A model generated the notes under the pieces. The model was not told the origin of the DNA, did no database searches, and worked only from the letters and a program-made list of their open reading frames with translations. DNA of 64,000 nucleotides, from the NCBI GenBank assembly GCA_947258405.1, contig CAMYIE010000001.1, positions 62,001 through 126,000 on the forward strand. Reading direction: 5' to 3'. This DNA comes from an uncultured Eudoraea sp. (GTDB lineage: Bacteria > Bacteroidota > Bacteroidia > Flavobacteriales > Flavobacteriaceae). The position numbers and the translations under genes were made by a program. This document shows, one piece after another, positions 53,720 through 61,479 of this stretch (position 1 is the first letter of the stretch; the number at the start of each line of letters is the position of its first letter).

Positions 53720-54796
53720 TCAGGCAGTAAGCAGAAATCTCCTTAAGAGTTCTATATATATGGAAATTCCTTCTTCTATTTCCTCAACATAAATAAATTC
53801 GTCGGCCGAATGTGATCTTGTACTATCGCCAGGGCCTAGTTTTAAGGATTGACAACTCAGAGCTGCCTGGTCGGAAAGCGTTGGAGAACCATAGGTTTTA
53901 CGACCCAGTTGAACACCTGCCTTTATAAGGAGATGATTTTTGTCGATCGAAGAAGAATTTAAACGCAAAGACCTTGCCTTTAGTTCGCAGGGTGCATCAT
54001 TGATCAGGATATCAGCAATCTGCTGATTGGTATAGCAATCATTAACCCTCACATCGATCACTAAATTCACTTCAGCAGGCACTACATTATGTTGATCCCC
54101 TGCCTGAATTTGTGTTACCGTAATTTTGGTTTCCCCAAGTGTATCAGATATCTTTTCAAAGGAATAATCCTTAAACCACTTAAGCACTTCAATACTGTTA
54201 TAAATAGCGTTATTGCCGTTTGGATGTGCCGCATGAGATGGAGTTCCCTTTATACTCCCTTCGAAAACCACCAGGCCTTTTTCAGCTATTGCCAAATGCA
54301 TTTGAGTTGGCTCTCCAACTATTGCCAACTCTATAGGTGGTAACAGTTGCAGTACACTGTTAAGACCATTAGGTCCTGAGCTTTCTTCTTCTGCTGAGGC
54401 TACTATTATAAGATTATGACTCATTTCGCTATTGGTATAATAGTAAGAAAACAGTGCCAGCAAAGCGACAAGACATCCGCCGGCATCATTACTTCCCAAC
54501 CCGTACAGCTTTCCATCCTCGATCACCGCCTGAAAGGGATCTCTCGTATATGCAGCATTCGGTCTAACCGTATCGTGGTGAGAGTTCAGCAGTAAATTGG
54601 GCTTAGCCGGATCATAAAATTTATTCATCGCATATACATTATTGCGATGTCTGTGGCAGGCAATATCCTGTGAACTGAACCAATCTTCAATCAAGCTTGC
54701 AGTCTTGTCTTCCGCCGAGGAAAAGGAAGGGCAGGTGATTAACTGCTTTAATAGCAGAAGGGCATTTTCTGTAAGCTGTTCCGTAATACTACTCAT
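53720..54796 (-). CDS. argE: M20 deacylase, N-acetyl/succinyl-citrulline or ornithine type
   Basis: This 358-residue M20-family zinc deacylase has LLNSHHDTVRPN (first metal histidine), SNDAGGCLVALLA and SAEEESSGPNGL (metal and general base glutamates), and a SHAAHPNGNNA dimerisation segment. Because the neighbouring transcarbamylase is ArgF', it probably deacylates N-acylcitrulline rather than N-acylornithine. ATG 54796 is chosen over an upstream in-frame ATG inside argB: it overlaps argB's TGA by ATGA and begins at the domain. The acyl group (acetyl or succinyl) depends on the rest of the pathway. Confidence 0.9.
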   Translation of the reverse strand: MSSITEQLTENALLLLKQLITCPSFSSAEDKTASLIEDWFSSQDIACHRHRNNVYAMNKFYDPAKPNLLLNSHHDTVRPNAAYTRDPFQAVIEDGKLYGLGSNDAGGCLVALLALFSYYYTNSEMSHNLIIVASAEEESSGPNGLNSVLQLLPPIELAIVGEPTQMHLAIAEKGLVVFEGSIKGTPSHAAHPNGNNAIYNSIEVLKWFKDYSFEKISDTLGETKITVTQIQAGDQHNVVPAEVNLVIDVRVNDCYTNQQIADILINDAPCELKARSLRLNSSSIDKNHLLIKAGVQLGRKTYGSPTLSDQAALSCQSLKLGPGDSTRSHSADEFIYVEEIEEGISIYIELLRRFLLTA

Positions 54797-55593
54797 AACG
54801 TTATAGTTGTATATTCCTCCGCATCTTGCTGAAGCATACCGATGTCTCCAATGCATACCTTGTGGACTCCTGCCTCTAATGCGTTGAAGCAGTTATGGAG
54901 TTTAGGCAACATACCATCGCCTATTATTTGTTGTTCCAGCAATTGATTATAGCTGTTTTTATCGATTTTTCGGATAATACTATCTGCCTCTTCCATATTG
55001 GATAATACACCTTTTTTCTCAAAACAATAGAGAAGAGAAACCTCAAAGGTACCACTAAGGCCAACAGCGAGTTCCGAGGCGATAGTATCTGCATTGGTAT
55101 TCAGCAACTGACCCTTACCATTGTGAGTAAGCGCACAAAATACCGGAGTGATCTCATTCTTTATCAGAAGTGATATCGGTCTGGGATTAACTTGTTCTAT
55201 GTCTCCAACAAAGCCGAAGTCTACTTCACCTACAGGTCGTTTATGGGCCAGAATTGTGTTGCCGTCTGCACCACATAATCCTATGGCATTACAGTTTTTG
55301 GCCTGTAATCCCGCCACTATGGTTTTATTCAACAAGCCTGCGTAGACCATGACAACCACCTCCAGACTCTCACCACTAGTAATCCTTCTGCCCTTATAAA
55401 CCTTCGATTCCAGACCAAGCTTGCCTTCTATTTCGGTAGCTCTTTTACCTCCTCCATGTACCAGAATTTTATGACCTTCCATCTGTGCAAATCGCTCTAA
55501 CAGTACATTGAGCATCACCCGATCTTCTATTATCTGACCTCCGACTTTTACAATATTCAAACCTGGTTTTCTATGTACTTTCACGATATCCAT
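54793..55593 (-). CDS. argB: N-acylglutamate kinase
   Basis: This 266-residue amino-acid-kinase-fold enzyme phosphorylates N-acetyl- or N-succinylglutamate. It has NIVKVGGQIIED and HGGGKRATEIE (nucleotide site), GLCGADGNTILA and LNTNADTIASELA, the metal- and substrate-binding stretches of acetylglutamate kinases. It lies 1 bp after argF' and overlaps argE by 4 bases. If the pathway uses succinyl groups, as ArgF' residue A90 suggests, this kinase must accept N-succinylglutamate. Length is typical for the Bacteroidota form without an arginine-sensing N-terminal helix. Confidence 0.93.
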   Translation of the reverse strand: MDIVKVHRKPGLNIVKVGGQIIEDRVMLNVLLERFAQMEGHKILVHGGGKRATEIEGKLGLESKVYKGRRITSGESLEVVVMVYAGLLNKTIVAGLQAKNCNAIGLCGADGNTILAHKRPVGEVDFGFVGDIEQVNPRPISLLIKNEITPVFCALTHNGKGQLLNTNADTIASELAVGLSGTFEVSLLYCFEKKGVLSNMEEADSIIRKIDKNSYNQLLEQQIIGDGMLPKLHNCFNALEAGVHKVCIGDIGMLQQDAEEYTTITL

Positions 55594-55594
55594 G

Positions 55595-56533
55595 TTAGTT
55601 CGACTCCAATATCTTTTTTAGAACCAATTGTGCAGCATAGGTACGGTTGTTGGCTTGTGCATGAACCAGAGACTTATCACTGTCCAGCACTGCATCCTCA
55701 ACCACTACGTTTCTGCGAACTGGCAGGCAATGCATAAAATTTGCACTCCCGAGTTTATTCTCTGTCATCATCCAGTCACGATCCTGATGTAATACCTTAC
55801 CATAATCTTTGTAGCTGCTCCAATTCTTTACATATACAAAATCGGCATTTTCCAATGCCTTTTGCTGATCGTATTCTATTGTGCAATTACCGGTTATTTG
55901 TGGATTCAGTTCATATCCGGGAGGATGTGTAAGAACAAAATCGACTTCGCTCATTTGCATCACTTCAACAAATGAATTCGCCACCGCATGGGGCAGGGGT
56001 CTTGGATGGGGAGCCCAAGACAATACTACCTTGGTTTTTTTTGTTTTCCTGAATTCTTCAATAGTAATTGCATCGGCCAGGGCCTGTAGTGGATGATGGA
56101 TGGAGCTTTCCATATTTATTATGGGCACGCCGGCATATTTCTTAAATCCGTTCAGGACTAATTCTGCCTCATCGCTTTGTTTATCCTGAAGTGATGCAAA
56201 GGCTCTTACCGCAATAATATCGGAATATTGAGCGACTACCTGGGCAGCTTCTTTTATGTGCTCGGCGCTATTGCGATCCATAATCGAACCGTCTTCAAAG
56301 TCGAGGATCCAGCCATCCTTACCTATATTCATAACCATCACGTCCATACCCAGATTAAGGGCGGCTTTATGGGTACTCATACGCGTCCTCAGGCTGCTGT
56401 TGAAAAAAAGCAAAGCCAGGGTCTTGTTTCGCCCGAGATCTCGGAACCGCAATGGATCTTTCTTCATTTCCATAGCCGTTTTAACCCAATCGGACAGATG
56501 GTCTATATTTTTTACGGTCAGGTAGTTTTTCAT
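55595..56533 (-). CDS. argF': N-acyl-ornithine carbamoyltransferase (ArgF' type)
   Basis: This 312-residue transcarbamylase has the carbamoyl-phosphate motif SSLRTRMSTHKAA (residues 46-58), HHPLQALADAITIEEF and FMHCLPVRRN. It belongs to the ArgF'/acylornithine branch rather than OTC, as shown by DRNSAEHIKEA in the 86-96 region. At residue 90 it has Ala, where Xanthomonas acetylornithine transcarbamylase has Glu92 and Bacteroides fragilis succinylornithine transcarbamylase has Pro90. Exchanges at this site are reported to switch substrate. The enzyme makes N-acylcitrulline. It overlaps argD's stop by ATGA. Confidence 0.93.
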   Translation of the reverse strand: MKNYLTVKNIDHLSDWVKTAMEMKKDPLRFRDLGRNKTLALLFFNSSLRTRMSTHKAALNLGMDVMVMNIGKDGWILDFEDGSIMDRNSAEHIKEAAQVVAQYSDIIAVRAFASLQDKQSDEAELVLNGFKKYAGVPIINMESSIHHPLQALADAITIEEFRKTKKTKVVLSWAPHPRPLPHAVANSFVEVMQMSEVDFVLTHPPGYELNPQITGNCTIEYDQQKALENADFVYVKNWSSYKDYGKVLHQDRDWMMTENKLGSANFMHCLPVRRNVVVEDAVLDSDKSLVHAQANNRTYAAQLVLKKILESN

Positions 56534-57657
56534 ATCAATTCAGCTTTAAGTGCGTTGAAAAACTGCTCGATCTCTTTTTTGCCGATGGTCAGTGCAGGCA
56601 GGACCCTTAAAACGTTTTTGTTCTTCGAGCTACCCGTAAAAATCCGATATTGATAAATAAGGTTTTTTCTGAGTTCGGCTACTTCAAAATCAAATTCGAG
56701 TCCCAGCATCAGCCCTCTGCCTTTTACCTGTTTCACCTGTGGGACCTCTGTCGCCATTTGCCTGAAAACCTTTTCCATTTCAATGGCGTTTTTCATCAGG
56801 TCTTGCTGTTCAATCACATCCAATACCGAAATAGCGGCTGTACAAGCGAGGTGATTCCCGCCAAAAGTAGTTCCGAGCATACCATAGCGCGATTCGAATC
56901 TTTTATGTATCAAAACACCTCCAACAGGAAATCCATTACCCATACCTTTCGCCATGGTGATCAGATCGGGAGCTATGCCGTGGTGCTGAAAGCCAAAAAA
57001 CCGACCTGTTCTCCCAAAACCGCACTGCACTTCGTCTGCAATTAGGATGATGTTCTTTTCCCTGCACTTGCCCGACACCAGTTTATAAAAGTCTTTAGTG
57101 GGCTGATCTAATCCTCCCACGCCCTGAACCGCCTCGAGAATCACAGCGCAGACCTCCTTGTCCTCTGTAGCTTTTAAGAAACCCTGGGTATCGTTAAGAT
57201 CCAGGAATTCAACAGGCTGAAGTTTATTAATAGGAGCCTGAATTGAAGCGTTGTCTGTAACCGCCACCGCCGCAGAAGTCCTTCCGTGAAAGCTGTTCCT
57301 GAAAGCGATCACTTTGGTTTTAGCCGTAGCAAAAGAGGCTAATTTAAGAGCATTTTCATTGGCTTCAGCTCCGGTACTACACAAAAAAAGATTGTAGTCC
57401 CCACAACCTGAAAGGGATTGGAGCTTTAAGGCGAGCTTTTCCTGCAATGGATTTACCACAGAGTTACTATAAAAACCGATTTTATCCAGTTGTTCCTTTA
57501 GCAGCTTAACATAATGAGGATGGGAATGTCCTATTGATATCACCGCATGGCCTCCGTACAGGTCGAGATAAGAAACACCTTGAGTGTCCTTAATATATAG
57601 CCCATCGGCTGATTCTGGTACAATGTCATATAAAGGATAGACGTTGAATAGCTCCAT
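56530..57657 (-). CDS. argD: N-acylornithine aminotransferase
   Basis: This 375-residue class III PLP-dependent aminotransferase has the cofactor segments STGAEANENALKLA and ADEVQCGFGRTGRFFGFQHH. The pyridoxal lysine lies in ITMAKGMGNGFPVGG. It converts N-acylglutamate semialdehyde to N-acylornithine. The neighbours identify it as the arginine enzyme rather than a GABA-type paralogue. It starts 3 bp after the proC stop and overlaps argF' by 4 bases, so coupling is tight. Length is typical of bacterial ArgD. Confidence 0.93.
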   Translation of the reverse strand: MELFNVYPLYDIVPESADGLYIKDTQGVSYLDLYGGHAVISIGHSHPHYVKLLKEQLDKIGFYSNSVVNPLQEKLALKLQSLSGCGDYNLFLCSTGAEANENALKLASFATAKTKVIAFRNSFHGRTSAAVAVTDNASIQAPINKLQPVEFLDLNDTQGFLKATEDKEVCAVILEAVQGVGGLDQPTKDFYKLVSGKCREKNIILIADEVQCGFGRTGRFFGFQHHGIAPDLITMAKGMGNGFPVGGVLIHKRFESRYGMLGTTFGGNHLACTAAISVLDVIEQQDLMKNAIEMEKVFRQMATEVPQVKQVKGRGLMLGLEFDFEVAELRKNLIYQYRIFTGSSKNKNVLRVLPALTIGKKEIEQFFNALKAELI

Positions 57658-57660
57658 ATA

Positions 57661-58458
57661 CTAGTTTGAGGATTTAAACTCACTGATCTTCTCATTGGAA
57701 GCTACAATGCCACGAATCAGGGAGGAACTCAAACCCTGATGTTCCATTTCGTTAAGCCCCTGTATGGTACAACCCATAGGCGTGGTAACTTTGTCTATTT
57801 CTTCCTCCGGGTGATTTCCCGATTCGATAAGAAGCCCTGCGGCCCCGTTACAGGTATGCATAGCCAGCTCCTGAGCTTCTTTGGCATCAAAACCTAATTG
57901 AATAGCACCCTGTGTAGTAGCCCGGATAAGGCGCATCCAAAATGCGATCCCACTGGCACAAATCACCGTGGCAGCCTGCATCAGCTCTTCCGGAATCTCG
58001 AGCGTATGACCCATCCGGTCAAAAATGGCTGTCGCCAGCTCTATTCGCTTTTTTCCCATATCGTTACTACATACACAGGTCATGGACTTGCCTACTGAAA
58101 TAGCGGTATTTGGCATACTTCTGATAATATAGGTATCCGTTCCCAGAATGGATTCCATTTTATCGATACTAAAACCCGTTATGGTAGAAATAAGCACATG
58201 TTTATCGCTGAGCAGCGGTTTTACTTCGTGCAGGATATCAGCAAAATGACCCGGTTGCACAGCAAAGATCAGCACGTCGGATTCTTGTACTGCCTTAACA
58301 TTGTCGGAACCAACAGTTACATTACCGTAATTTTCAAAATGACGGATACTATCGGGATTCCTTTTGGTGAGGAACATCGTTGTGGCTCCATTGCTGTGAA
58401 GTATACCCTTAGCGATTGATATCCCAAGATTTCCAGCTCCGATTATTGCTATTTTCAT
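57661..58458 (-). CDS. proC: Pyrroline-5-carboxylate reductase
   Basis: This 265-residue NAD(P)-dependent reductase makes proline from pyrroline-5-carboxylate. The Rossmann loop MKIAIIGAGNLGISIAKG begins the protein, and the C-terminal signature VTTPMGCTIQGLNEME is conserved in ProC. Its presence between argC and argD joins proline synthesis to the arginine operon, plausibly because both start from glutamate semialdehyde. It lies 3 bp before argD and 39 bp after argC, with no promoter seen. Confidence 0.93.
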   Translation of the reverse strand: MKIAIIGAGNLGISIAKGILHSNGATTMFLTKRNPDSIRHFENYGNVTVGSDNVKAVQESDVLIFAVQPGHFADILHEVKPLLSDKHVLISTITGFSIDKMESILGTDTYIIRSMPNTAISVGKSMTCVCSNDMGKKRIELATAIFDRMGHTLEIPEELMQAATVICASGIAFWMRLIRATTQGAIQLGFDAKEAQELAMHTCNGAAGLLIESGNHPEEEIDKVTTPMGCTIQGLNEMEHQGLSSSLIRGIVASNEKISEFKSSN

Positions 58459-58497
58459 ATCTAATTTTGTTAGATTCTAATGGTTGCTTTATGATTT

Positions 58498-59472
58498 TTA
58501 AAATACGCCGGCTTTTAGTTTTAAACCTTGCTTTTGGTCTAGACCAAACATGAGGTTCATATTTTGAACCGCCTGGCCGGACGCACCCTTTAACAGATTA
58601 TCGATGGCCGACGTAATCAGCAGGACATCGCCGTGTTTATGAAGGTGTATATGACATTGGTTCGTATTTACCACCTGTTTTAATTCAATAGGTTGCTCAA
58701 CTACCTGGGTAAATACCGCATCGGAATAAAACTTCCTGAATAAATCGTTGGCTTCAGATTCACTGCCATTGAATACGGTGTAGGCTGTGATGAGAATACC
58801 CCGACTGAAATTTCCCCGATAGGGTAAAAAATATAGTTCCCCGGCACTTTTCTGTAAGGAAGAGACGGTTTGCCCGATTTCCTTCAGATGTTGGTGAGTA
58901 AAGGGTTTATACCATGAAAGATTGTTATTTCGCCAACTAAAATGAGTGGTTGAAGATGGTTTTACACCTGCTCCCGTACTTCCGGTAACACCGTTGATAT
59001 GGACTGACGATTCTAAGAGCTGCTGATCGGCCAGTGGGAGTAATGCCAGTTGAATGGCGGTGGCAAAACATCCGGGGTTAGCAACATTCCGGGCCCTGGA
59101 GATCTTGTCTGCCTGGAGTTCCGGTAATCCGTAAATAAATGTTCGCTCTTCGAAAACCGCATTTTCTTCATGCCTGAAGTCTGTGCTGAGATCAATGATT
59201 TTAGTATGCTTAGAAAGGCTGTAATTTTTTAAAAACTCATTGGAATGACCATGCCCCAGACAGAGAAAGATCACATCTGCTTCGGTATTCACCTTGTCGG
59301 TAAACAAAAGATCAGTAATGCCCGAAAGATCTGGATGTGTCCCGGAAATTTTTGTTCCCGGACGGGTACTGCTATAAACAAAGTCGAGTGATGTTTCTTC
59401 GTGTTGAAGAAGGAGGCGAATGAGTTCCCCTCCGGTATAACCCGATCCACCTATAATTCCTGCTTTAATCAT
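58498..59472 (-). CDS. argC: N-acyl-gamma-glutamyl-phosphate reductase
   Basis: This 324-residue NADPH-dependent dehydrogenase reduces N-acylglutamyl phosphate to the semialdehyde. The N-terminus has the nucleotide-binding segment IIGGSGYTGGELIRLL, and the catalytic cysteine lies in VANPGCFATAIQLALLP. GVTGSTGAGVKPSSTTHF is the family's substrate segment. The start overlaps the argG stop by 8 bases. The gene follows the operon order GNAT-argG-argC. The histidine proton donor region HQHLKEIG is also present. Confidence 0.95.
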   Translation of the reverse strand: MIKAGIIGGSGYTGGELIRLLLQHEETSLDFVYSSTRPGTKISGTHPDLSGITDLLFTDKVNTEADVIFLCLGHGHSNEFLKNYSLSKHTKIIDLSTDFRHEENAVFEERTFIYGLPELQADKISRARNVANPGCFATAIQLALLPLADQQLLESSVHINGVTGSTGAGVKPSSTTHFSWRNNNLSWYKPFTHQHLKEIGQTVSSLQKSAGELYFLPYRGNFSRGILITAYTVFNGSESEANDLFRKFYSDAVFTQVVEQPIELKQVVNTNQCHIHLHKHGDVLLITSAIDNLLKGASGQAVQNMNLMFGLDQKQGLKLKAGVF

Positions 59473-60655
59473 GTTTTCCTTCTGTTTGATTTGCTATTTT
59501 ACCCGGATTGGAGAGTATTTTAATAAACCCTTTGGCATCCTCTGCCGTCCATCCCTGGTTCATCTCACCATAACTTCCAAAATCTTTGTTCATAAGATCG
59601 TAAGGAGACCGAACCCCATCGAGAGTAAAACGAAACGGGTGCAGCGTGATAAAGACTTCACCTGAAACCTTTTTCTGGGTATCCATCAAAAAAGCTTCGA
59701 TGTTTCGCATAACCTCATCCAGATAATTCCCTTCATGAAGGAGCATACCGTAAAAGTTTCCCAGTTGTTCTTTCTGATATTGCTGCCATTTGCTAAGTGT
59801 ATGTTTTTCGAGGAGATGGTGTGCTTTTATGATCAATAAAGGTGCAGCCGCTTCGAATCCCACCCGGCCTTTGATGCCGATAATGGTATCCCCTACATGT
59901 ATGTCCCTGCCAATGGCATATCGACTACCAAGTGAGTTGAGCTTTTCAATAAGGACTATCGCCTGATCTGCCTTATCATTTATCGCCACCAGTTCTCCTC
60001 TGTCGAAGCTCAATTTTATTTGCTGAGGCTCAGTTTCCTCCAATTGACTGGGATAAGCCTCTTCGGGTAATGGGAGATGAGAGGTGAGTGTTTCGTCACC
60101 GCCGACGGAAGTGCCCCATAAGCCTTTATTTATAGAATATTTGGCTTTTGCCCAGTTCATATCGATACCTTCACTTTTAAGGTAGGCGATCTCCTCCTCT
60201 CGTGATAATCTATGGTCACGGATCGGTGTCACAATTTCCAGCTCCGGCGCCAAAATCTGGAAAATACTGTCAAATCGGACCTGGTCATTACCAGCCCCCG
60301 TACTGCCGTGGCCAACGTGGGTTGCTCCCAGTTTTTTAGCATATCCGGCTATTTCGATTGCCTGAACGATTCGTTCTGCACTTACTGATAATGGATAAGT
60401 ATTGTTTCTTAAAACGTTTCCAAATATCAGGTACTTAATAACCGTATCGTAATAGGTTTGTACCGCGTTTATGGACGTATAGGATTTTGCTCCCAGTGCA
60501 ATGGCCTTCTTCTCTGTTTCAGAGATTTCTTCCTGGGTAAACCCTCCTGTATTTACACTTACAGCATTCACCTCGAACCCCTTTTCTTTAGAGAGATATT
60601 TTGTGCAATAAGAGGTATCCAATCCTCCGCTATAAGCAAGAACCAATTTTTTCAT
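59465..60655 (-). CDS. argG: Argininosuccinate synthase
   Basis: This 396-residue enzyme joins citrulline and aspartate with ATP. The ATP-pyrophosphatase loop is LAYSGGLDTSYCTKYLS, and the segments VGHGSTGAGNDQVRFD and AKYSINKGLWGTSVGGDE fit ArgG. It is the second gene of the operon, and its ATG overlaps the GNAT stop by 4 bases, so it is coupled to that gene. It ends with an 8-base overlap with argC. Length is normal. Confidence 0.97.
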   Translation of the reverse strand: MKKLVLAYSGGLDTSYCTKYLSKEKGFEVNAVSVNTGGFTQEEISETEKKAIALGAKSYTSINAVQTYYDTVIKYLIFGNVLRNNTYPLSVSAERIVQAIEIAGYAKKLGATHVGHGSTGAGNDQVRFDSIFQILAPELEIVTPIRDHRLSREEEIAYLKSEGIDMNWAKAKYSINKGLWGTSVGGDETLTSHLPLPEEAYPSQLEETEPQQIKLSFDRGELVAINDKADQAIVLIEKLNSLGSRYAIGRDIHVGDTIIGIKGRVGFEAAAPLLIIKAHHLLEKHTLSKWQQYQKEQLGNFYGMLLHEGNYLDEVMRNIEAFLMDTQKKVSGEVFITLHPFRFTLDGVRSPYDLMNKDFGSYGEMNQGWTAEDAKGFIKILSNPGKIANQTEGKHD

Positions 60656-61269
60656 GAGGTATTTTTATTGAGGAACAGTCGGGTCTTTATTTTTTGAAGT
60701 CGTTTAAAGGCTTTACTGTTTAGTTTGTCTTTTTTGATCTTGATTCGTTTATCCGGGTCATACAGCATTCCTGTACAAAGGCACATTTTCCGATCTGTTC
60801 TGGTGAGGATATCAAAGTTCTTACAAGTCTGACAACCCCTCCAAAATTCCGGATCATTGGTCAGTTCAGAAAATGTTACAGGTTTATAGCCCAGCTCGTA
60901 GTTCATTTTCATTACTGCAAGGCCTGTGGTAATCCCAAAAATTTTGGCATCGGGAAATTTTTTCCTTGAGAGCTCAAAAATGGTCTTCTTTATTTCTTTA
61001 GCGAGGCCTATTTTTCTGTAATCAGGATGTACTATTAGCCCGGAATTGGCAACAAACTTCTTATGACCCCAAACTTCGATATAGCAAAATCCTGCAAATT
61101 TATCCCCGTCGAGAGCTATCACAGCATTTCCGTTGACCAGGCGTTTGATGATATATTCTGCTGATCTTTTGGCGATACCCGTACCCCTTACCTTAGCAGA
61201 TTCTGATATCGTCTGACTGATGACCTGTGCGTATTTTATATGTGACTCATTCGCAATTGCAATTTTCAT
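60652..61269 (-). CDS. GNAT-family acyltransferase, probable N-acylglutamate synthase
   Basis: This 205-residue GNAT protein has the acetyl-CoA pyrophosphate loop region VHPDYRKIGLAKEIKKTIF. A C-terminal basic extension contains four cysteines in GCQTCKNFD and KMCLCTGM. The position at the head of an operon for acylated arginine intermediates suggests it starts the pathway by acylating glutamate (acetyl or succinyl), but this is not proven. The cysteine pairs look like a metal site and are unusual for GNAT. The start is the first ATG of the frame, ~160 bp after the leader promoter. It overlaps argG by 4 bases. Confidence 0.8.
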   Translation of the reverse strand: MKIAIANESHIKYAQVISQTISESAKVRGTGIAKRSAEYIIKRLVNGNAVIALDGDKFAGFCYIEVWGHKKFVANSGLIVHPDYRKIGLAKEIKKTIFELSRKKFPDAKIFGITTGLAVMKMNYELGYKPVTFSELTNDPEFWRGCQTCKNFDILTRTDRKMCLCTGMLYDPDKRIKIKKDKLNSKAFKRLQKIKTRLFLNKNTS

Positions 61270-61355
61270 TGCCCTGAATTTTTATGAAAGAAAAGAAAGA
61301 CTATTGAGAGATTTGCGGAAATGGACGCACCTATTTCCATTACAGAAGCACACCC

Positions 61356-61433
61356 TTACGGGCGAGGGCGAACGCGGAACAACGCAGGCGCGATAGAATT
61401 CGGGCCAATGTTATGTAGTGCTTCTTTATTCAT
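61356..61433 (-). CDS. Candidate arginine attenuation leader peptide
   Basis: A 25-codon minus-strand ORF begins ATG at 61433 and ends TAA at 61356-61358. Its last residues read LFRVRPRP, with three CGC arginine codons among the last six sense codons. It lies upstream of the arginine operon, 87 bp before the GNAT start, and its stretch is GC-rich compared with its surroundings. A -7 box (61441-61448) sits just before it, which would make it nearly leaderless. Two alternative short stems follow (GGAAAT with ATTTCC, or AATGGA with TCCATT) but no classical T-run. I infer ribosome-mediated attenuation; it is unproven. Confidence 0.5.
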   Translation of the reverse strand: MNKEALHNIGPNSIAPALFRVRPRP

Positions 61434-61440
61434 TGAACAT

Positions 61441-61448
61441 CAAATGTA
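61441..61448 (-). promoter_or_regulatory. Candidate -7 promoter box for the arginine operon
   Basis: On the minus strand TACATTTG fits the TAnnTTTG consensus exactly. A start ~5 bp downstream would place the first base within a few bases of the leader ATG at 61433 and give a ~165-base leader before the GNAT gene. No properly spaced upstream TTG was seen. Confidence 0.4.
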
Positions 61449-61479
61449 CAAATAAAATTGAACTGGTATCATTAGGGTC

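Noticed and set aside
61270-61479. Riboswitch or T-box upstream of the arginine operon
   Set aside because: No T-box or known aptamer core could be recognised; the leader ORF is the simpler explanation, though still unproven.
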